52,575 bases of DNA from Defluviitaleaceae bacterium. Lineage in GTDB: Bacteria; Bacillota; Clostridia; Lachnospirales; WQUN01. The stretch covers positions 1-52,575 of the forward strand of contig WQZS01000022.1 in the NCBI GenBank assembly GCA_009780585.1, written 5' to 3'. The translations under genes and the position numbers were made by a program. Under the pieces are notes generated by a model. That model was not told where the DNA came from and searched no databases. It saw only the letters and a list, made by a program, of their open reading frames with translations. Positions 15,471 through 23,900 of this stretch are shown piece by piece (the stretch's first letter is position 1; each line of letters opens with the position of its first letter).

Positions 15471-17579
15471 TCAAACGTTTATATCGAAAGGAAACGGGTT
15501 TGGTATGTAATGCGATTTATGGCGGAACGCCAGCGTAATTTCCGCGCAGCGGTCAACCGAAACGGCTTCGCCGGTATACCGCGTACCGTTAACCAGCCAA
15601 TGGTCCACCGTGTACCCTTCGTTGGGGCGTGCGGTGAGTGTTATGCGGGTGCCGTTGTAATAGCTGCCCGTTACGGTTTGGCGCGCGTCCGTTGTGCGGG
15701 TGTTCATAACCGCGCTACCGTTTGGCCCCACCGTAAGGGTAACGGAAAAGGTTGCGTTCCGGTCAAAGCCGAGGTTGCGTTCAATGGACGTAAGGATCGC
15801 CTGCGGGCGGTTGACGGCGAAATAGCGGATGCGTTCGTGGTGCGTTTCATATACGGAAGGGGTAGGCCACGACGGGGTATGGGGGCGGAAGGTATTGGCA
15901 CGCAGGGCGTAGTTGAATTCGTTGTCAATTTGCGCCAGTAACGTATCCAGCGTATCCAGCACGTTTTCGGGCGCGAAGGCGCCGCTTATCAAATCCATGA
16001 ATACGTTGGCCATCATGGCGCGGGTACAATCGCGCGCAACCAAAGCGGTTAGGAACGCGGAGCCCTGATAACTGTTCCAACGCCCGCGCCGCCTGTTTAA
16101 TATGTCGTTGATGGTGTCGTGGTATACCTGTGCGTTACCCCCTATGCCCCACGAGGCTTCCAGGTCATGGGTAAAGACGCGCCACTTGCCGTCCCTCAGG
16201 TATGTATGGAGGTTGGGGTCGTCCCTTTCCTCATCGGTGGGGAAGTACCGCCACATTTCTATATTATGGTTGGGCCAGTCAAGGTTATTGATATAGATCT
16301 GCATAGCGTAGTACATAACCAAGGATTCCACGCAAATACGGCGGCTGAACTCTATAAACCGTTCATCACCCCTTGGCCCGGTAAAGCCCGCGGCCGCCAA
16401 GGCATGTACTTGGCGCAAGTCGGCGGTTGCGCTGCGTTCGCCGCCCCACCAGCTACGGTTCCTCGTTTCGCCGCCGGATACGATTTCGAACCGTTCGCTT
16501 TCACCACCGTACACCCGGCGCAGATGGTTTTCCGTCCGCGGCGATTTTAGCCACGCCGCGCCGTAATATTCACCGTTGAGGAAGACGGCCGCGGGACGGT
16601 GGCTTTGCGTAGTGGGGAAGCCCGCTCGGCGGAACAGCGTTTGGCTCAATTCGTCGCGTATAAAGCCCGAATAGCGGTCGGTACCGCCGTTACGTAAGCG
16701 AATACGTCGGTACCGATCCATCAGGACGCCGTCGTGGGTAAGCTCATCGCCGAAGAAAGCGAAGCGGAATTGGTTAAGGTCGCCGTATTCCTCCCGCGCA
16801 TACAGCTCCAACGATTTCTGCGGCTCGTGTGCCCGCGAGAATCCGCCCTTTACCCGCATCCCCGCCCGTTGTGAAATATGCAGCGTACCCGTATGGTCAA
16901 ACATTTCGACGTGCACCGCGCGTTCCGACTCCACCCCCCTCCGGTTAAAATTGGCGGGGGATGAGCGTATTACGCGGGGTGGTTCGCCGTGGGCTTCATA
17001 ATAATTTTCTATGAAGGATTCGCGGTCAACTCCGGCGACGAAAATACCGTCGTAATGGTCATACAGGCCGTGCGGGTCGGAATTGAGCGCGAAGATAAGC
17101 GTATCGGCGCAAAAGCGCGTATGCACGTCGGTACCCGTGATAAAGCTGCGGGTAGCCGTTTCCGTAAACCTTCCGTCCAAAAACGCGACCGCGCGGATGC
17201 TGAACGCGGCCACGCGCGATATGGTTTCCCGGTCGAAGCGGGCTATGGCGCGTGCGGGTTCGGGGGCGTTGATACGTATGGGTCCGGTATAACGTATTGA
17301 GCGCGTCGTCGGGTAGGAGCCGTTGAGGGTATAAAAAATAACGGCACCCTCCGGGGCGGTGAGCGTCAAATAAAAGGATTCGTCGTAAAAACCGGGCTCG
17401 TGGGAAAATAAAACAGCGAACGGATGGGGCACGGCAGGGGAAGGTAGCCGCTCCGACGGAAGTGTGCCGTGGATGGATATGCGCTCCGCCGGAAAATCGT
17501 ATCGGCCTATAACGGTGAGCGGTACGGCGGACAATAAAAAAAGAAAGATAAATATTAATCGTTTTGGGGTTCGGGTCAT
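15471..17579 (-). CDS. CotH-kinase-like surface protein
   Basis: A 702-residue exported protein. After an N-terminal membrane anchor or signal peptide (about 8-27) comes a chitobiase/FN3-like segment (PEGAVIFYTLNGSYPTT, about 70-86). A CotH-type domain follows (about 220-500) with MRVKGGFSRAHEPQKSLEL, IRLRNGG and WRVFTHDLEASWGI. The C-terminal InlB-like beta repeat contains ITLTARPNEGYTVDHW. CotH proteins are atypical protein kinases of spore coats, but clostridial versions also occur as cell-surface proteins. I chose the ATG at 17579 because GGAGG lies 10 nt before it; the longer in-frame start at 17606 would include that site. It is divergent from the XRE-TPR regulator. Confidence 0.85.
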   Translation of the reverse strand: MTRTPKRLIFIFLFLLSAVPLTVIGRYDFPAERISIHGTLPSERLPSPAVPHPFAVLFSHEPGFYDESFYLTLTAPEGAVIFYTLNGSYPTTRSIRYTGPIRINAPEPARAIARFDRETISRVAAFSIRAVAFLDGRFTETATRSFITGTDVHTRFCADTLIFALNSDPHGLYDHYDGIFVAGVDRESFIENYYEAHGEPPRVIRSSPANFNRRGVESERAVHVEMFDHTGTLHISQRAGMRVKGGFSRAHEPQKSLELYAREEYGDLNQFRFAFFGDELTHDGVLMDRYRRIRLRNGGTDRYSGFIRDELSQTLFRRAGFPTTQSHRPAAVFLNGEYYGAAWLKSPRTENHLRRVYGGESERFEIVSGGETRNRSWWGGERSATADLRQVHALAAAGFTGPRGDERFIEFSRRICVESLVMYYAMQIYINNLDWPNHNIEMWRYFPTDEERDDPNLHTYLRDGKWRVFTHDLEASWGIGGNAQVYHDTINDILNRRRGRWNSYQGSAFLTALVARDCTRAMMANVFMDLISGAFAPENVLDTLDTLLAQIDNEFNYALRANTFRPHTPSWPTPSVYETHHERIRYFAVNRPQAILTSIERNLGFDRNATFSVTLTVGPNGSAVMNTRTTDARQTVTGSYYNGTRITLTARPNEGYTVDHWLVNGTRYTGEAVSVDRCAEITLAFRHKSHYIPNPFPFDINV

Positions 17580-17646
17580 TGCATGATAACCTCCGTTAAA
17601 ATGCAAAAGCGCGGCAAATGTAGCAATTCCGCGCGGGTTGGTAAAT

Positions 17647-17709
17647 AAGCATTTTTTGCAACATCCTTGATTTTGTGGACTTATTTTGCAACTTTGGCTA
17701 TTATTTGCA
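17647..17709. promoter_or_regulatory. Cluster of TTTGCAA motifs between the CotH-like and XRE genes
   Basis: Three similar sites lie in this divergent gap: AAGCATTTTTTGCAAC (17647-17662), TTATTTTGCAAC (17681-17692) and TTATTTGCA (17701-17709). They match the site upstream of the LysM gene. They are candidate binding sites for the XRE protein encoded from 17727. Confidence 0.45.
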
Positions 17710-17726
17710 TGAAGGGGTGAAGGGAT

Positions 17727-18650
17727 ATGCCGTTATACCGCGGGGATGTGCTGATTAAGGAATTGCGCAAGGCGAGGAACTTGACGCAGGAGCAGCTTTG
17801 CGAAGGGATTTGCGAAAAGGGGACGCTGTCACGCATCGAGCGCGGGCTGCGCCGTCCCGATTGGTTCACCTTCGAGCGGCTGATGCAGCGGTTGGGCGAA
17901 GACCCGATTAAATATTACACCGACATTGTGAATATTGAAGACAAACAGATTATCGATTTGAAGGAAAAAATTCATAAGTGCTTGCTGATGAAAACGGAAG
18001 AGGGGTTTAAGGAAGCGGAAACGTTTCTAATACAATTAGAACAGAGGGGGGCAAACAATTTGGTGCGGCAGTACGCTTTGTACGTGAAGGCGTCGCTGGC
18101 GTCCCACCGCGGGCAGCATAATAAATCCCTTTCCTTAGCCGTTAGAGGTATACGGGTAACCGTACCCCACTTCGATGAGGATAAAATCGACACCTATATC
18201 CTTTCGATGGATGAAGTGCGGTTGATAAATATCATTGCCATTGCATACGCGGAGTTGTCATTTAACGAAAAATCATTGGAAATACAAAAAAAATTGATCG
18301 CATCAATGGATAAAAGTTATCATGATGAAGATGAAAAGTTAAAATTTTACGTAACATTGCTTTACAACACGGCAAATGATTTATTTAAATTAAAACAGTA
18401 TGATAGATGCATGTCTATGTGTGACAAGGGTATCCGATTGTGTGACGCCGATGGATTTAATTATACGTATTTGCCGATGTTTTTATATTACAAATCGCTT
18501 TGTCTGTACCGTATCAACAATATCGACGAGGGAAATACACATGTTTATCGTGCTATTTTATTGTTTAAAGGGATGGAACGTTATGCCGAACTCGATATGA
18601 TTACAAAATATTTAGAAAAGGAATTCGGCATAACGCTTCCGGTAATTTAA
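17727..18650 (+). CDS. XRE-family regulator with TPR-like C-terminus (RRNPP type)
   Basis: A 307-residue protein with an XRE helix-turn-helix at about 8-58 (LIKELRKARNLTQEQLCEGI and LSRIERGLRRPD). An all-helical TPR-like region runs from about 85 to 300 (YNTANDLFKLKQYDRCMSMC, YKSLCLYRINNIDEG). This layout is shared by the Rgg/PlcR/PrgX (RRNPP) peptide-sensing regulators. AAGGGAT lies directly before the ATG. The gene is divergent from the CotH-like gene, with TTTGCAA motifs between them, and convergent with a 52-residue secreted-type peptide gene that begins 10 nt beyond its stop. Peptide sensing is inferred from architecture and neighbourhood and has not been shown. Confidence 0.85.
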   Translation: MPLYRGDVLIKELRKARNLTQEQLCEGICEKGTLSRIERGLRRPDWFTFERLMQRLGEDPIKYYTDIVNIEDKQIIDLKEKIHKCLLMKTEEGFKEAETFLIQLEQRGANNLVRQYALYVKASLASHRGQHNKSLSLAVRGIRVTVPHFDEDKIDTYILSMDEVRLINIIAIAYAELSFNEKSLEIQKKLIASMDKSYHDEDEKLKFYVTLLYNTANDLFKLKQYDRCMSMCDKGIRLCDADGFNYTYLPMFLYYKSLCLYRINNIDEGNTHVYRAILLFKGMERYAELDMITKYLEKEFGITLPVI

Positions 18651-18659
18651 TTACTTGTA

Positions 18660-18818
18660 CTAGGGACGCTTACCGTCCCGGTCTTTCGGCAATTCGGCTT
18701 GTACTTCGGTAATCGTTTGGTATACCGTGTAAACCGGTGCGGCAATAAAGAGGGTGAACGCCATAACGATTGCAACGAGGATGGAATACGCTCTTTTTGT
18801 TTTTGTTGATTTTCCCAT
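18660..18818 (-). CDS. 52-residue secreted or membrane peptide, possible signal precursor
   Basis: The small protein has a basic start (MGKSTKTKR), a hydrophobic segment (about 10-29) and a polar tail ending in KDRDGKRP. The ATG at 18818 follows AAGGAAGG with an 8-nt gap, a strong ribosome binding site. I rejected a longer in-frame ORF that starts upstream without such a site. Size and layout match Phr/PapR-type signal precursors and also simple single-span membrane proteins. It converges on the XRE-TPR regulator gene. The leader upstream holds a GC-rich hairpin (18842-18880). No homologue is recognised. Confidence 0.55.
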   Translation of the reverse strand: MGKSTKTKRAYSILVAIVMAFTLFIAAPVYTVYQTITEVQAELPKDRDGKRP

Positions 18819-18841
18819 GCCGGATACCTTCCTTTCCCGGG

Positions 18842-18880
18842 CTTGTCCGCGGAGCCGCGGCCGCAGCGTCCGCAAACAAG
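18842..18880 (-). promoter_or_regulatory. GC-rich hairpin in the leader of the small peptide gene
   Basis: CTTGT/ACAAG and the inner GCGGA/TCCGC pair to form a stem with a small internal bulge and a very GC-rich loop. It is 23 nt upstream of the peptide start. It is not a terminator, since no T-run follows. It could influence mRNA stability or translation. Confidence 0.35.
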
Positions 18881-19007
18881 ACCGATGTGATAAGGATTTC
18901 GGCGCGCCGTCTGTCCTTTCACCCATAAGATAAAACGGGAAAATTTCGTGTTCACTCCTTTAAAAAGTTGTTCCGTAAATTTTCCCGTATCGATTAAAAC
19001 AATACAA

Positions 19008-19040
19008 AAAGCCCCGCGAATCGTTGCTCTGCGGGGCTTT
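19008..19040 (-). terminator. Intrinsic terminator after the second XRE gene
   Basis: AAAGCCCCGC (19008-19017) and GCGGGGCTTT (19031-19040) pair perfectly with a 13-nt loop. On the minus strand the stem runs into TTTTTG. It lies 24 nt beyond the stop of the gene at 19064. Confidence 0.9.
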
Positions 19041-19063
19041 ATCCATGGATAGTCGGTTTATAA

Positions 19064-19993
19064 TTACGGTGTATGGTTACGGCTTAGCGACCGTACGTAA
19101 TGCCGTAAATGGGGCTTAAGGTTAAAGAACCATTCGTTAATGCCGGAGATATCGTCCTTGCGTGTGACGCAGAGCATGTTCAATTCTTTGATGTTATGCT
19201 TGAGCCCTTCTTTCTTTTCGTTTAACTTTTTTATCAGCTTGTTGACTTTAATATTATTTTTTTCTTTTTTACTACGTTTGTGGTGTCGCCAAACGGTCTT
19301 TATTTTTTTAAGGAAGCCGATTAAATAATTCACGTTCCCCAAGTCGTTTTCGTATCGTTTGATTAAATCGCGTACGAGTTTGGGGGGATTAATTTCATTG
19401 GCGGATATCCACAAGTCGATGTCAACCGTACCGGGATTGATATCGTGGAGGAATTCGATGATTTGCGTAAATGAAATATCTTCATAGATTTGCTTTTTTG
19501 CGTACAACAGTTCCACGCAAATATCCGTATATTCCTCAATATGGGCGATATCTTCGGATACAAAAAACTCCACCGCGGCCGCGAGGGTATTTTCGGCCAA
19601 TGTCTGCATCCGGTATATAATATCGTCCCCATCAAGGACCGCCGGAGCGGATTGCAATAAAAAACGGCTTTGGTCAAAATTACGCACCAGGCGGGTTATC
19701 GTATCGGCGAGTACGGCATCGCTTCCGCTTTCCATTTTGCGTATGCTTGTTTCGGCCATACCCAGCCGGTAGGCCATATCCCCTTGGGTTAGGTTGTGCG
19801 CTTCGCGGATTTGACGTAATTTTATACCCAGTTCTTCCGGCGGTAATTTTTTATACATATCAACCGCTTCCCGCATCTTGGCGTCGAAAGCGATCTTTTC
19901 GTTGATGATTTCTTCGTGGCTTTTCACCATGTTTACGATGATGCCGGAGATTTCCCTGCGGAAATCGATTTTCATTTTAATGTTTGCTTTCAC
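19064..19993 (-). CDS. XRE-family regulator, divergent from polA
   Basis: A 309-residue protein with an unusual layout. About 55 leading residues precede an XRE helix-turn-helix (about 58-98, IKLRQIREAHNLTQGDMAYRLGMAETSIRKMESG). A helical region and a lysine-rich, probably coiled segment (about 232-275) follow. The start is GTG at 19993, because GGGGAGG lies 5 nt upstream. Its promoter overlaps that of polA on the other strand, so it may repress itself and the polA operon, but the target is not shown. No DNA ligand or effector domain is recognised. A strong terminator follows. Confidence 0.75.
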   Translation of the reverse strand: MKANIKMKIDFRREISGIIVNMVKSHEEIINEKIAFDAKMREAVDMYKKLPPEELGIKLRQIREAHNLTQGDMAYRLGMAETSIRKMESGSDAVLADTITRLVRNFDQSRFLLQSAPAVLDGDDIIYRMQTLAENTLAAAVEFFVSEDIAHIEEYTDICVELLYAKKQIYEDISFTQIIEFLHDINPGTVDIDLWISANEINPPKLVRDLIKRYENDLGNVNYLIGFLKKIKTVWRHHKRSKKEKNNIKVNKLIKKLNEKKEGLKHNIKELNMLCVTRKDDISGINEWFFNLKPHLRHYVRSLSRNHTP

Positions 19994-20027
19994 GGTTTCC
20001 TCCCCATTTCATTTATGTTTATCAGGA

Positions 20028-20055
20028 ATTATATGGTATACTGGCTAAACTACAA
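20028..20055 (-). promoter_or_regulatory. Promoter of the second XRE gene, overlapping the polA promoter
   Basis: On the minus strand TTGTAG (20055-20050) is 16 nt from TATAAT (20033-20028). The spacer contains the polA -10 of the plus strand, so the two promoters cannot easily be used at the same time. Confidence 0.5.
20034..20042 (+). promoter_or_regulatory. Extended -10 promoter of polA operon
   Basis: TGGTATACT is an extended -10 element, with TG at 20034-20035 and TATACT at 20037-20042. It places the transcript start near 20049, downstream of the ATG at 20034 and upstream of the TTG at 20075, which supports TTG as the polA start. Confidence 0.5.
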
Positions 20056-20074
20056 CCCGAATGGGGCGTTCCGC

Positions 20075-22720
20075 TTGAAAAAGATTTTATTAATCGACGG
20101 TTTTAGTATATTAAATCGCGCATTTTACGCGCTCCCACCGCTGACGACAGCCGCGGGGGAGCATACGGGCGCGATTTTCGGTTTTATGAGTATTTTGTTC
20201 CGTTTTATCGATGAAGAAAAGCCCGATTATATAACCGTTGCGTTCGACTTGCCCGTACCCACCTTCCGCCACGAGCTATATGGCGCGTACAAAGGAACGA
20301 GGCGCGCCATGCCCGACGAATTGCGCGAGCAAGTGCCGACGCTTAAGAGCCTTTTGGTTAAAATGGGCTTGCCTCCGGCGGAATACGCGGGCTATGAAGC
20401 CGACGACGTGATCGGTACGCTGTCGTTAAAAGCGGAAGCCGCGGGGTTAAAGGCCGTCATCGTCTCCGGCGACCGTGATTTATTACAACTCGCAACCGAA
20501 ACGGTATGTATCCGATTGCCCAAAACGAAAGCGGGTAAAACGGAGGTGGAGACATATTACGCTGCCGATGTGCTGGCGAAATACGGTGTTTCGCCCGCCG
20601 CTTATATCGATGTTAAGGCGTTGATGGGGGATGCGTCCGACAATATACCCGGCGTACCGGGCATCGGCGAGGTAACGGCAACGAAGATCATCACCGCATA
20701 CGGGTCGTTGGAAAACGCGATCGCAAACGCCGCGGAAGTTAAGCCCAAAAAAGCGTCGGAAAACCTCATCGAATTTGAAGAACAAGCACGTATCAGCCAA
20801 ATGTTGGCGGCCATTGCAACGGATGTGCCGATTGATTTGACGCTGACTCCCGCGCAGGGTATGTGGAATCAAGACGCGCTGGACGAAATCACACGCTTGG
20901 AACTCAGGCAAACGGCGAAACGGTTTGTAAAGGAAATTTCGAGTGATTCCCCCAAAATTATCACGCAGGAAAAACCCGCCGAAGAAGAAAAAGCGATCAA
21001 AATAATCGACGCGTTACCCGAAGCGGAATCGCTGTTTAAGATTCTGATGGAATCCGCGGAGGGTACGGCGTTGTACATTTTATGGGACGACATGCAACCT
21101 GTCGGTATGGCAATCTCCGCAAATGGGTGGGAACCTTATTATATTACCTGCGATTTTATAAAGGCCGCTAAACCGTGGTTCGAATCCGCCGCGCCCAAAT
21201 GGGTATACGATGCGAAGCACGAAATACAACGTTTTCGTACGCATGGGGTCAACCCGCGCAATATCGCTTTCGACGTTATGTTGGCGGCCTATACGCTGGA
21301 TACGCTCAACGCGGAAAAATCCCTGCCCGACCTCGCCGCTATGTATTTAAAGGAAGTTTTACCGACGGAAAAGGAAATCATTAATAAAAAATCGTTCGGC
21401 GATTTACCCGTACGGGATGCCGCCGGCTTCGCGGTAGGTTATGCCGACGCGCTGGCACGGCTGCAACCCCTAATGTACGAAGCGTTAAATAATAACGATA
21501 CCCAATGCCTGTATGAAATCATCGAACACCCTCTTACAACCGTGCTGGCGGACATGGAAAACATCGGCATCCAAGTGGACAACGGCATCCTTATCGCTTA
21601 TGGGGAAAAGTTGGCCAAGCGCCTCACGCTGCTTACGGAGGCCATCCATAATCACGCGGGCGAGGAATTCAACATCCAATCCCCCGCGCAATTGGGCGTA
21701 ATCCTCTTTGAAAAATTGGGCCTTAAAGGCGGGAAGAAAACCACGCAAGGCTATTCCACCGCCGCTGATGTGTTGGAAAAACTAAAGCCCGCGCACCCCA
21801 TCGTGGGGGAAGTATTGGAATACCGCGCCCACGCAAAGTTGAAATCGACGTACATCGACGGCTTGCTTCCTTTGATCAATCCCTTCACCAACCGTATCCA
21901 TTCGACCTTCCGCCAAGCCTTGACCGCTACGGGGCGGCTTTCCAGCGCGGAACCCAACTTGCAAAATATTCCCGTACGTATGCCCTTGGGGCGCGAACTG
22001 CGTAAAGCGTTTGTGCCGCGGTCGGGATGCGTATTCATCGACGCCGACTACAGCCAAATCGAGCTGCGCGTGCTGGCGCACATGTCGGGTGATCCCGTAT
22101 TGATCAAAGCCTTTCGGGAAAATGAGGATATCCACCGGATTACGGCGTCGCAAGTGCTGGGTATCGCACCCGAGGATGTGACCCCCGCGCAGCGCGGTAA
22201 CGCGAAGGCGGTGAATTTCGGCATTATTTACGGCATCAGCGCGTTTGGGTTAAGTGAAGACCTCGGGATCCCCATTTGGGAAGCGGAGGATTATATCGCG
22301 GGTTATTTCGTCCAATACCCGCGGGTGAAGGCCTTTATGGACGGTTGCGTACAAAAGGCCAAGGAAACGGGATTCGCGTCAACCTTATACAATCGGCGCC
22401 GCGCGCTCCCCGAATTAAAATCCCATAACTTTAATATCCGTTCCTTCGGCGCGCGCGTGGCTATGAATATGCCCATCCAAGGGACGGCGGCGGATATCAT
22501 CAAAATCGCGATGATCCGCGTGGCGAATCGTTTGCAATCGGAAAAGCTCGCCGCGAGCCTGATATTACAAGTACACGACGAACTGCTCCTTGAAGTGCCG
22601 CACGGTGAACTCGACGCGGTAAAAACACTCGTCAGAACCGAAATGGAGGGAGCGGCGGCATTGGCCGTACCGCTTGTGGCGGACATAAACGCGGGCGAAA
22701 GCTGGTACGAAGCGAAATGA
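20075..22720 (+). CDS. polA: DNA polymerase I
   Basis: PolA removes RNA primers and fills gaps in replication and repair. The 881-residue protein has a 5' nuclease domain (about 1-290; YEADDVIGTL near 107, SGDRDLLQL, DNIPGVPGIG). A middle domain has lost the DxE motif of the 3'-5' exonuclease (LYILWDDMQP), so proofreading is probably absent, as in Bacillus-type PolA. The polymerase domain has motif A DADYSQIELR (about 655), motif B RGNAKAVNFGIIYG (about 707) and motif C QVHDELL (about 832). I chose TTG at 20075, giving the typical start MKKILLIDG, over longer in-frame ATG starts that lie at or before the promoter. The stop overlaps coaE as ATGA. Confidence 0.95.
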   Translation: MKKILLIDGFSILNRAFYALPPLTTAAGEHTGAIFGFMSILFRFIDEEKPDYITVAFDLPVPTFRHELYGAYKGTRRAMPDELREQVPTLKSLLVKMGLPPAEYAGYEADDVIGTLSLKAEAAGLKAVIVSGDRDLLQLATETVCIRLPKTKAGKTEVETYYAADVLAKYGVSPAAYIDVKALMGDASDNIPGVPGIGEVTATKIITAYGSLENAIANAAEVKPKKASENLIEFEEQARISQMLAAIATDVPIDLTLTPAQGMWNQDALDEITRLELRQTAKRFVKEISSDSPKIITQEKPAEEEKAIKIIDALPEAESLFKILMESAEGTALYILWDDMQPVGMAISANGWEPYYITCDFIKAAKPWFESAAPKWVYDAKHEIQRFRTHGVNPRNIAFDVMLAAYTLDTLNAEKSLPDLAAMYLKEVLPTEKEIINKKSFGDLPVRDAAGFAVGYADALARLQPLMYEALNNNDTQCLYEIIEHPLTTVLADMENIGIQVDNGILIAYGEKLAKRLTLLTEAIHNHAGEEFNIQSPAQLGVILFEKLGLKGGKKTTQGYSTAADVLEKLKPAHPIVGEVLEYRAHAKLKSTYIDGLLPLINPFTNRIHSTFRQALTATGRLSSAEPNLQNIPVRMPLGRELRKAFVPRSGCVFIDADYSQIELRVLAHMSGDPVLIKAFRENEDIHRITASQVLGIAPEDVTPAQRGNAKAVNFGIIYGISAFGLSEDLGIPIWEAEDYIAGYFVQYPRVKAFMDGCVQKAKETGFASTLYNRRRALPELKSHNFNIRSFGARVAMNMPIQGTAADIIKIAMIRVANRLQSEKLAASLILQVHDELLLEVPHGELDAVKTLVRTEMEGAAALAVPLVADINAGESWYEAK

Positions 22721-23337
22721 GGATTATCGGCGTAACGGGTATCTCGGGCAGCGGGACAAGCACCGCCGCCAAGATATTGGAAAAGGAATATAACGGTTTT
22801 ATCATCAGCGCGGATAAATTGGCGCACGAGGCCATTTTAAAAGGTAAAACCGCTTATGACCAAATCATCGAAGCCTTTGGCGAAGGGATTATCGGCCCAA
22901 GCGGTGAAATTGACCGCAAGGCGTTGGGCGCGCTCGCTTTCGGCAATGACGAATCCCCCGGGGGGATTCGGACCCAAATGGATAAAATGGCTTTATTGGA
23001 ACGCATCATCCATCCGCAGGTATGGAATGATTCTCTGTTGTTAATAAATAAAGCGCGCGAATCGGGCAAATACCCCTTCGTGGTGATCGACGCACCCCTC
23101 TTGATTGAGTCGGGTATGCATATGCTCTGCGATACGGTGATCCTCATTACCGCAAGCGATACCCTCCGCGCCGAGCGCATTATCGCGCGTGACGGCCTGA
23201 CGCCCGAAGACGCCGCCCGCCGATTAGCCGGCAGGGTAGGGGACGAAGCGTTGAAGCCGTACGCGGATGTGATTATTGAAAACGACGGGGCGTTGGAAAT
23301 TTTACGGGAAAAAGTCGGGGGTGCCGTAACCCTATGA
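22717..23337 (+). CDS. coaE: Dephospho-CoA kinase, with altered Walker A
   Basis: CoaE phosphorylates dephospho-CoA in the last step of CoA synthesis. The 206-residue length, the LID/CoA-binding features (ISADKLAHEAI, DRKALGALAFG, VVIDAPLLIESGM) and the position after polA support the call. The P-loop reads GVTGISGSGTST (5-16). The lysine that normally contacts the phosphates (GSGKST) is threonine at residue 14. This could reduce activity, be compensated elsewhere or mark a lineage variant. The start overlaps the polA stop (ATGA) and the stop overlaps the next gene in the same way, so all are translationally coupled. Confidence 0.88.
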   Translation: MRIIGVTGISGSGTSTAAKILEKEYNGFIISADKLAHEAILKGKTAYDQIIEAFGEGIIGPSGEIDRKALGALAFGNDESPGGIRTQMDKMALLERIIHPQVWNDSLLLINKARESGKYPFVVIDAPLLIESGMHMLCDTVILITASDTLRAERIIARDGLTPEDAARRLAGRVGDEALKPYADVIIENDGALEILREKVGGAVTL

Positions 23338-23900
23338 AGCGGCGCCGTTTAAGGTTCCCTATTATTTTAATCATCGCTTTGTTACTTGCCGCGGGCGTAG
23401 GTTTCATGGGCATACGCGTCCGCTTTCCCGTACATCACATGGGGTATGTGAATACCCATGCGGGTAATATCGACCCTTCGTGGGTGTTTGCGGTGATTAT
23501 GGCGGAAAGCGGCTTTCGGGAAAACGCGGAATCCCCGCGCGGGGCGCAGGGTTTGATGCAAATCATGCCCGCCACAGCAGAATGGCTCGCGGGATTGATG
23601 GGCTTACGCGAATTTAAGCCGGAGGACGTTTGGCGGCCGGATGTGAACATCGCGCTCGGGGGTTTTTATTTAAACAGATTGCTGGAAACCTTCGGCGGTG
23701 ATATGCGGCTCGTTCTCGCCGCTTACAACGCGGGGCAGGGGAACGTGCGCAATTGGCTGGCCAATCCCGAATATTCCGCCGACGGGCAAACGCTGGATGT
23801 CATCCCCTTTCCGGAAACGTACCACTATATAAACCGTGTGGAATTTAACCAACGCATTTACGCGTTTATCCTGCGGTTTTATTCGGGTGAAAATGAATGA
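23334..23900 (+). CDS. Membrane-anchored lytic transglycosylase (SLT domain)
   Basis: A 188-residue murein lytic transglycosylase of the Slt/GH23 type. It has an N-terminal membrane segment (about 8-28) and a catalytic domain with the active glutamate E59 in AVIMAESGF, the SLT motif GAQGLMQIMPATA (about 70-82), and AAYNAGQGNVRNWL (about 130-143). It cleaves peptidoglycan strands outside the membrane. It overlaps coaE and the following lipoprotein gene by ATGA, a layout common in Clostridia (coaE next to slt). Confidence 0.95.
   Translation: MKRRRLRFPIILIIALLLAAGVGFMGIRVRFPVHHMGYVNTHAGNIDPSWVFAVIMAESGFRENAESPRGAQGLMQIMPATAEWLAGLMGLREFKPEDVWRPDVNIALGGFYLNRLLETFGGDMRLVLAAYNAGQGNVRNWLANPEYSADGQTLDVIPFPETYHYINRVEFNQRIYAFILRFYSGENE

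Noticed and set aside
18647..18955. A 102-residue minus-strand open frame in the leader of the 52-residue peptide
   Set aside because: Its GTG start abuts AAAGGAG with no spacer, and its translation resembles no protein. The 52-residue frame has the proper ribosome binding site.
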